A stretch of 11,134 nt of DNA from positions 982,215 to 993,348 of the forward strand of contig NW_006920874.1 in assembly GCF_000417875.1 (NCBI RefSeq). The letters are read 5' to 3'. Below are positions 6,349 to 11,134 of the stretch, piece by piece. The position numbers and the translations under genes were made by a program. The notes under the pieces are model-generated. The model saw nothing but the letters and a program-made list of their open reading frames with translations, ran no database searches and was not told where the DNA came from. Positions within the stretch are counted from its first letter, which is position 1. Each line of letters starts with the position of its first letter. This DNA comes from Pseudozyma flocculosa PF-1. Taxonomy: Eukaryota > Basidiomycota > Ustilaginomycetes > Ustilaginales > Ustilaginaceae.

Positions 6349-8433
6349 ATGGAGGACCACGGCAACGACGTCGGCGGTGTCCCCGCCGGCTTCCAGAAGC
6401 TCGCCCAGAACCTTAGCCTCGACCAGCACGGCCTCGCAGAGCCCGTAGACGTGCCCCACCTCTACGAATCTCACCACGCCCAGCAGTCGTCCGGCCCTGC
6501 CGTCCCTGCCGCCGCCTCCGCTGTCACGGCCGACGACGTCGCTGCCATTGCCGCCAACATTGACGCGCCCCCGGCTTCCCTCTCGACCCCGGCCGTCCCT
6601 GCCGCCACCGCTGCGCCTGCCCACGACGACAACGTCGACGTCCTTGACAAGGCCGGCGCTGCTGCCTTCGCCGCTCCGCCTGCCCACGACGACGACGTCG
6701 ACGTCCTCGACAAGGCCGGCGCTGCTGCCGTCGCTGTCCCCCGCGAGCCCGTCGCGCAGCCCTCGCCCGCCGTCGCCGCCGCTGCCATGCAGCTCCCCTC
6801 CCGCTCCTCGGCCTCGACCTCCGCCGCCGCTGCCACCAAGAGCGGCCCCGCCGAGGCCAAGATGGCGCCCGGTGGAAAAGTCAGGCTGACCAACTACGTG
6901 AGTCTCGACCGGCCAGCCAGGCAGCGGCCAGCACTCGTTCGACCTCGCTGACGTCCGTCCCTTTTCCTTCCCGCCTTGGTTCTCCGCCCTCGCGCCCCCC
7001 CTCGACAGCCGACGATCGCCAACGCTCCGCTGCCCGCCGAGGGCAACGGCACCTTCAACAACTACCACCTCGCCGCCCTCATCTTCTTCGCCCCCGCCGT
7101 CGTGCTCCGCATCGTCCCCTTTGTCAACCCCAAGTGGTTCGGCTGGTTCTCGTACTTTGTCCTCATGGCCGTCTTTGGCCTCCCCGTCACCATCGCCTAC
7201 TGGATCGCCGTGGCCAAGTTTGGCCCGCGCATCAACGAAAAGGTGGCGCTGCCCGGCCGCCCCATCGAGCACTACATGGACATCCGCGACCCGGAGCTGC
7301 GCGCAAAGTACCACGGCAACAACAAGATCCCCTACCAGACGTTCCACGACGCCTACTTTGCGGGCAAGATTGAGCCCAAGATGGACTACCTCGAGCTGCT
7401 CGAGTACCGCGCCGACTGGTGCTCGTTTGTCCTCACCTGGGACCAGTTCCGCTTCGTCCTCTTCCAGATGGTGCCCGAGGTCATCATGCACACGGCCAAG
7501 CAGGACGAGACCCAGATCCAGGACAACTACGACCGCGGCGACGACTTCTACGCCTGGTTCCTCGGCCCGCAGATGATCTACACGTCAGGCATCATCTCGG
7601 ACCCGCACCGCAAGGAGACGCTCGAGGAGCTGCAGGACAACAAGCTCAACCTCGTGTGCTCCAAGCTGGCCCTCAAGCCCTCGGACCGCGTCCTCGACAT
7701 TGGCTGCGGCTGGGGCACCTTTGCCGCGTTCGCCGCCAAAAACTACGGCTGCGACGTGACGGGCGTGACGCTGGCAAAGACCCAGACGCGCTTCGGCAAC
7801 GACCGCCTGCGCAAGAACGGCATCGACCCTTCGCAGGCGCGCATCCTCAACCTCGACTACCGCGACATCCCCGTCCAGCCGGGCCACTACAACAAGATTA
7901 TCTCGCTCGAGATGGCCGAGCACGTCGGCATCCGCCACTATGGCAAGTTCCTCCGCGACGTCTACACGCTCCTCGACGACGACGGCGTCTTTGTCTTCCA
8001 GGTGGCCGGCCTGCGACCGGCGTGGCAGCACGGCGGCCTCCACTGGGGCATCTTTATGAACCGCGACGTCTTCCCGGGCGCCGACGCGTCGCTGCCGCTG
8101 GGCTGGGTCGTGACGCAGCTGGAAAAGGCCGGCTTCGAGATCCGCTCGGTCGACGTGGCGGGCGTCCACTACAGCGCCACGATCCTGCGCTGGGCCGAGA
8201 ACTGGGAGTCGAACCGCGCCCAGGTGGTGGCCAAGTACGGCGAGGAAATGTTCCGCCGCTGGCGCCACTTTTTGTGGTCGAGCGTCATTGTGGCGCGCGA
8301 GGGCGACAGCAGCGTCTTCCAGTTTGTGCTGCACAAGAACCTCAACGCCTTCCACCGCATCGAGGGCGTCGAGAGCCACGGCGGCCTCCTGCCGCGCCCG
8401 CCCATTGCCAACTTTACCAGCGTGTACAAGTAG
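6349..8433 (+). CDS. Sphingolipid C9-methyltransferase (two exons, 657 aa)
   Basis: Exons are 6349-6897 and 7009-8433. The enzyme transfers a methyl group from S-adenosylmethionine to C9 of the 4,8-diunsaturated sphingoid base of fungal glucosylceramides, at the ER membrane. It belongs to the cyclopropane-fatty-acid-synthase-like family. Residues 184-202 carry the conserved lead APLPAEGNGTFNNYH. Two membrane segments follow at about 203-221 and 226-251. Other family motifs are LPGRPIEHYM (264-273), YDRGDDFYAWFLGP (357-370), the SAM motif VLDIGCGWG (411-419), EMAEHVG (484-490) and FPGADAS (538-544). These match the characterised Fusarium and Pichia enzymes as I remember them. The first 183 residues are an Ala/Pro-rich extension, longer than usual, with a 21-residue tandem duplication. 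The start ATG at 6349 has a strong context. The frame is open further upstream but only through leader-like sequence. Confidence 0.93.
6615..6740 (+). repeat. 63-bp tandem duplication inside the methyltransferase N-terminus
   Basis: Two 63-bp copies (6615-6677 and 6678-6740) encode two 21-residue units around PAHDD(N/D)VDVLDKAGAAA, roughly residues 90-131. The copies differ at only a few bases, including one change that alters Asn to Asp, so the duplication is fairly recent and remains in frame. Confidence 0.9.
6898..7008 (+). other. Intron of the methyltransferase gene (111 nt, phase 0)
   Basis: The donor GTGAGT begins at 6898, a CTGAC branch site is at 6948-6952, a pyrimidine-rich stretch follows and GACAG ends at 7008. 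Splicing joins RLTNY to PTIANAPLPAEG, the expected family sequence. Unspliced, the frame stops at 6951. Confidence 0.94.
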
Positions 8434-8675
8434 GGTCGCGCGGCGAGAGCGGCGCCGCTGGCTGCGTTGCAGGCGTCCCCGGCCGAGAGGGAGGGGCACT
8501 GGGAAAGAACAAAGAGGGTGTCGTCGGCGACGAAGGTCGGTGGCACCTCGGGGGGAAAAAGGAAATTGGATGGAATCGGGGGGCGTCGGCGTCGGCGTCG
8601 TAGGAGCGAGGCGCCCACCATGTAGCATCAATCCAAGTCCGAAGATGTATCATCGGGCGAGCTTGCCGAATTGAA

Positions 8676-8690
8676 TCGAATCGAATCGAA
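8676..8690. repeat. (TCGAA)3 short repeat
   Basis: Three perfect TCGAA units, preceded by a TTGAA variant, in an AT-richer patch about 250 bp downstream of the methyltransferase stop. Confidence 0.85.
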
Positions 8691-9317
8691 ATGCGACCAT
8701 AGTGCACGAGTGAGGCCGCCGGCGGTGCAGCATGCCCCACACCGCTCGCAGGTAGAGTTGTCTTGCCAGGGTGCGGAGATGCATCCATGATTCTCGAAAG
8801 GGACCTGAACAGCGCCCAAAGCTGGGCTCGCTTCGAGGGCCGGACAGCTGCGGGCCCCGAGTCGTAGTTGCGACGCTGGGCGGTGGGGCCGCGATCTGGC
8901 AGCGGCAATCTCGCGCTCAGCCGCCGTGCGTGCTGGTTAACAGCCAGCAGATAGAGGCCCCACGTCGGCATTGCCAGGGACCGCGTCTCGACTGGCCGGC
9001 CCAAGCAAGGTGGGTTGGCAATTTGCGGTCCTCGCTTTCTCGCCGACTACCGACAAACTTGCCTCCTGACCACTGCAAGGTCGAGCTCGAACCCCACCCA
9101 CCCTGCGACGCTTGGCCCGTCAGCTTTCGAGGCGCAACGCGGCCCACCCATCGCGCCCACTTCCGTCGCGCGCCCACGTTGGGCTCCCGACGGGAGTCGC
9201 TGTGCTACGAAAAGGCCCGGGCCCCTCGCCGTCTCGCCTTGAGGGCCGGCGATCTTCAGACATCTGGCGAGCGCCGCCTCTGAGCGTCGAGGATCTCGAG
9301 CGGGCAGTGGGCAGAGG

Positions 9318-9328
9318 GATTAAAAGGG
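9318..9328 (+). promoter_or_regulatory. TATA-like box of the esterase gene
   Basis: GATTAAAAGGG is the only clear AT-rich core-promoter-like motif in this GC-rich stretch and lies about 130 bp before the esterase ATG. That spacing allows a leader of roughly 60-100 nt. No other gene in the window has such a motif, which would suit an inducible secreted enzyme; that last point is inference. Confidence 0.5.
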
Positions 9329-9454
9329 GGGCCCACAGGCGGCTCTTCCTTGCCCGCCTCGCTCGCTCGACTCTTCACTGCCTCTGCCTCTGCCACCGAG
9401 CCTGGTCCGATTTTACCTCGATCATCTATCAACCCCCTCCTCCCCACCTCAAAC

Positions 9455-11020
9455 ATGCGTCTGGGCTTCTCGTCGCTGATTGCGGCGGCCCTGCTTGTCG
9501 GCCCGGCCTACGCCAGCAACGGCGACGGCAAGCCGGCCACTGCCGCCACCCCGCCTTGCGCCTCTCTCCAACCTCCGCCCCTGCCCAACGTCAAGTACCT
9601 CAACGTCAAGGCCGCTCCGCAGACGGGACGCTGCCACGTCGACATCGCCCTCACGCACGGAGCGACGGGGGACCACGTCGTCGTCACCGTCCTGCTTCCC
9701 GATGCAGCCAAGTGGAACGGCCGCTTCCTGGGCCTTGGGGGAGGCGGCTACGTCGACGCGGCGCAGACTTCGGATCTCGAGGATGCCGTCTCGCGCGGCT
9801 ACGCCGCGGCGACGACGGACGCGGGCGTCGGTACGGCGGGCACGGGCGACTGGCTGCTCCGGCCGGGCACGGACGAGGTGGACGCCAACGCGCTCCTCGA
9901 CTTTGCCAGCCTGTCGACGCACGAGATGAGCGTGATTGCCAAGGCGCTCGTCTCGTCGTACTACGGCGGCGCGAGGGCGTTCAAGTCGTACTGGTCCGGC
10001 TGCTCCAACGGCGGCCGGCAGGGCCTGGTCGAGGCGCAGCGCTACCCGACCGACTACGACGGCATCCTCGCCGGCTCGCCCGCGCTGTCGTGGCACCGCT
10101 TCACGCCGGCGGGCCTGTACGGCTACGTCGTCAAGAGCCGACTCGGCTACAAGGGCCCCGCGTGCGAGCTGACCCAGATGCGCGCCGAGGCGGTCAAGGC
10201 GTGCGACGCCCTCGACGGCCTGGCCGACGGCATCATTGCCGCCCCGCACCAGTGTCGCTTCGACCCGGCCAGCGTCGTCGGCAAGCCGTTCCGGTGCGAC
10301 GCGCCGGGCATCGGCAGCGGCACGCCGGGCGACTTTGTCTTTTCCAAAGAGGCGGCGCGGATCGCCGACGTGGCCTGGCACGGCGGGTCGTACCGCGGCC
10401 AGCCCTTGTGGCACGCGCACGGCTACGATGCCGACCTCAACGGCGTCACGTACCCGTCGCCGCTGTCGCAGGCGTGGGTCGCGCGCGCCGTGGAGCGCAC
10501 GCCGTCGTTTGACGCGACGACGCTCGACGACGCCGCCTTTTTCGACATGGTGCTCAAGTCGCAGCAGCTCTACGCCGACGTCATCGGTTCCGCCGAGCCG
10601 AACCTGGCACCGGCGTTTCGGCACGGCACCAAGATCCTCAGCTGGCACGGCCTGGCCGACTATGCCGTGCCGTACCTGGGCACGGTGGACTACCGCGCCC
10701 GCGTCGCGGCGAGCGTGGCCGCGGCGGCCGGACTCGACGTCGACGACTCGCTGCGCGTCTTTGTAGCGCCGGGCGTCGGACACTGCGGCGGCGGCATCGG
10801 TCCCAAACCCGACGATCCGCTCCAGGCCCTCGTCGACTGGGTCGAGGGCGGCAAGCCACCCGAGCGCCTCGCCGCCACGTACCAGGGCGCCCAGGCGGGC
10901 AAGAGGGAGTCGCTCTGCAGGCTGCCCCAGATGCCCACCTACGCCCGCAACGGCGCCGTCATGTGCGTCGACTCGGCCTTTGTCAAGTCGTTCAAGCCCC
11001 TGCCGCCGTTGCATGCCTGA
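9455..11020 (+). CDS. Secreted tannase/feruloyl esterase family enzyme (521 aa)
   Basis: A single-exon gene for an exported serine esterase that likely cleaves ester bonds of plant phenolics, such as ferulate on cell-wall polysaccharides or gallate in tannins. The first 20 residues (MRLGFSSLIAAALLVGPAYA) form a signal peptide with a likely AYA-S cut. The nucleophile motif GCSNGGRQG is at 182-190 with Ser184. Asp402 in WHGLADYAVPY and His443 in GVGHCGGG complete the triad. Cys183 and Cys444 flank Ser and His, the CS-D-HC disulfide arrangement described for this family. CDALDGLADG (250-259) with Cys267 matches the family calcium-binding loop. Ten cysteines remain in total, consistent with disulfide bonding outside the cell. 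Length is typical. The start at 9455 is set by the signal peptide. Family assignment is firm, but feruloyl versus tannin preference cannot be read from sequence. Confidence 0.93.
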   Translation: MRLGFSSLIAAALLVGPAYASNGDGKPATAATPPCASLQPPPLPNVKYLNVKAAPQTGRCHVDIALTHGATGDHVVVTVLLPDAAKWNGRFLGLGGGGYVDAAQTSDLEDAVSRGYAAATTDAGVGTAGTGDWLLRPGTDEVDANALLDFASLSTHEMSVIAKALVSSYYGGARAFKSYWSGCSNGGRQGLVEAQRYPTDYDGILAGSPALSWHRFTPAGLYGYVVKSRLGYKGPACELTQMRAEAVKACDALDGLADGIIAAPHQCRFDPASVVGKPFRCDAPGIGSGTPGDFVFSKEAARIADVAWHGGSYRGQPLWHAHGYDADLNGVTYPSPLSQAWVARAVERTPSFDATTLDDAAFFDMVLKSQQLYADVIGSAEPNLAPAFRHGTKILSWHGLADYAVPYLGTVDYRARVAASVAAAAGLDVDDSLRVFVAPGVGHCGGGIGPKPDDPLQALVDWVEGGKPPERLAATYQGAQAGKRESLCRLPQMPTYARNGAVMCVDSAFVKSFKPLPPLHA

Positions 11021-11134
11021 GCGCGGCGTGGCGGGCGGGCGGGGGCCGGAGGGAGCGAGACGAGGCTGGGCGAGCCAACTCTGCACACCGCCGCCGCCCT
11101 CCTTTGTACGACCGGGCGGCCCGACTCCTTCCTC
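11021..11134. other. Downstream flank of the esterase, no gene seen
   Basis: The last 114 bases are G-rich and then C-rich and should contain the 3' untranslated region of the esterase. No polyadenylation signal or further start codon can be supported. Confidence 0.5.

Larger units (their letters stand above)
8434..9454. other. Intergenic region between the methyltransferase and the esterase
   Basis: About 1 kb without a supportable gene. The left end holds the 3' untranslated region of the methyltransferase, a GGCGTC repeat at about 8581-8599 and a TCGAA repeat at 8676-8690. The right part holds the promoter of the esterase with a TATA-like element near 9320 and a C-rich leader before 9455. 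Open frames on both strands are short and compositionally odd. Confidence 0.65.

Noticed and set aside
6250..7491. A 413-codon minus-strand frame over the methyltransferase
   Set aside because: Gly/Val/Asp-rich antisense of the Ala-rich N-terminus and the first conserved region. No family features.
8414..9004. A 196-codon minus-strand frame between the methyltransferase and the esterase
   Set aside because: Mixed composition with no domain. It overlaps the methyltransferase end and other frames.
8884..9446. GTGGGG-type carbon-repressor sites upstream of the esterase
   Set aside because: Such six-base GC-rich matches are expected often by chance in this DNA and show no clustering worth claiming.
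9112..10512. A 466-codon plus-strand frame overlapping the esterase
   Set aside because: Composed of Arg/Pro/Gly-rich text in the wrong frame. The overlapping esterase frame has the signal peptide, triad and calcium loop.
9449..11086. A 545-codon open frame on the minus strand opposite the esterase
   Set aside because: Arg/Ala/Val-rich mirror frame of a strongly codon-biased gene, without a domain.

Overview
This is a very GC-rich eukaryotic window, almost certainly from a basidiomycete fungus. The evidence is: short introns (108-185 nt) with GTGAGT donors, CTGAC-type branch sites in some of them, CCGCCATGG start contexts, a tRNA gene with an intron at position 37/38, and a sphingolipid C9-methyltransferase, which is a fungal enzyme. 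The base composition, few introns and Ala/Pro-rich low-complexity tracts fit a smut-like lineage (Ustilaginomycotina), but that placement is only an inference.

Layout, left to right. (1) Positions 1-175: the start of an unrecognised minus-strand gene that runs off the left edge. (2) Positions 176-1526: a long gap with repeats and no supportable gene. (3) Positions 1527-1641: an intron-containing tRNA-Ala(CGC), followed by T-runs, a 22-base G homopolymer and a perfect 22-bp tandem duplication. (4) Positions 2349-5115, minus strand: a complete CUL1-type cullin in four exons, 785 aa. (5) Positions 5116-6348: a divergent promoter region with microsatellites and palindromes. (6) Positions 6349-8433, plus strand: a sphingolipid C9-methyltransferase in two exons, 657 aa, with an unusually long Ala-rich N-terminal extension carrying a 21-residue tandem duplication. 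(7) Positions 8434-9454: an intergenic gap ending in a TATA-like promoter. (8) Positions 9455-11020, plus strand: an intronless secreted esterase of the tannase/feruloyl esterase family, 521 aa.

The genes do not form a pathway. The cullin is the scaffold of SCF ubiquitin ligases. The methyltransferase makes the 9-methyl branch of fungal glucosylceramides at the ER. The esterase is exported and probably cleaves phenolic esters from plant material, which would suit a plant-associated or plant-litter fungus. I found no cluster, mobile element, CRISPR array or clearly new system. The most interesting points are the duplicated N-terminal extension of the methyltransferase, the intron-bearing tRNA-Ala, the simple repeats in every cullin intron, and a protein-like but broken set of minus-strand frames around 400-1119.
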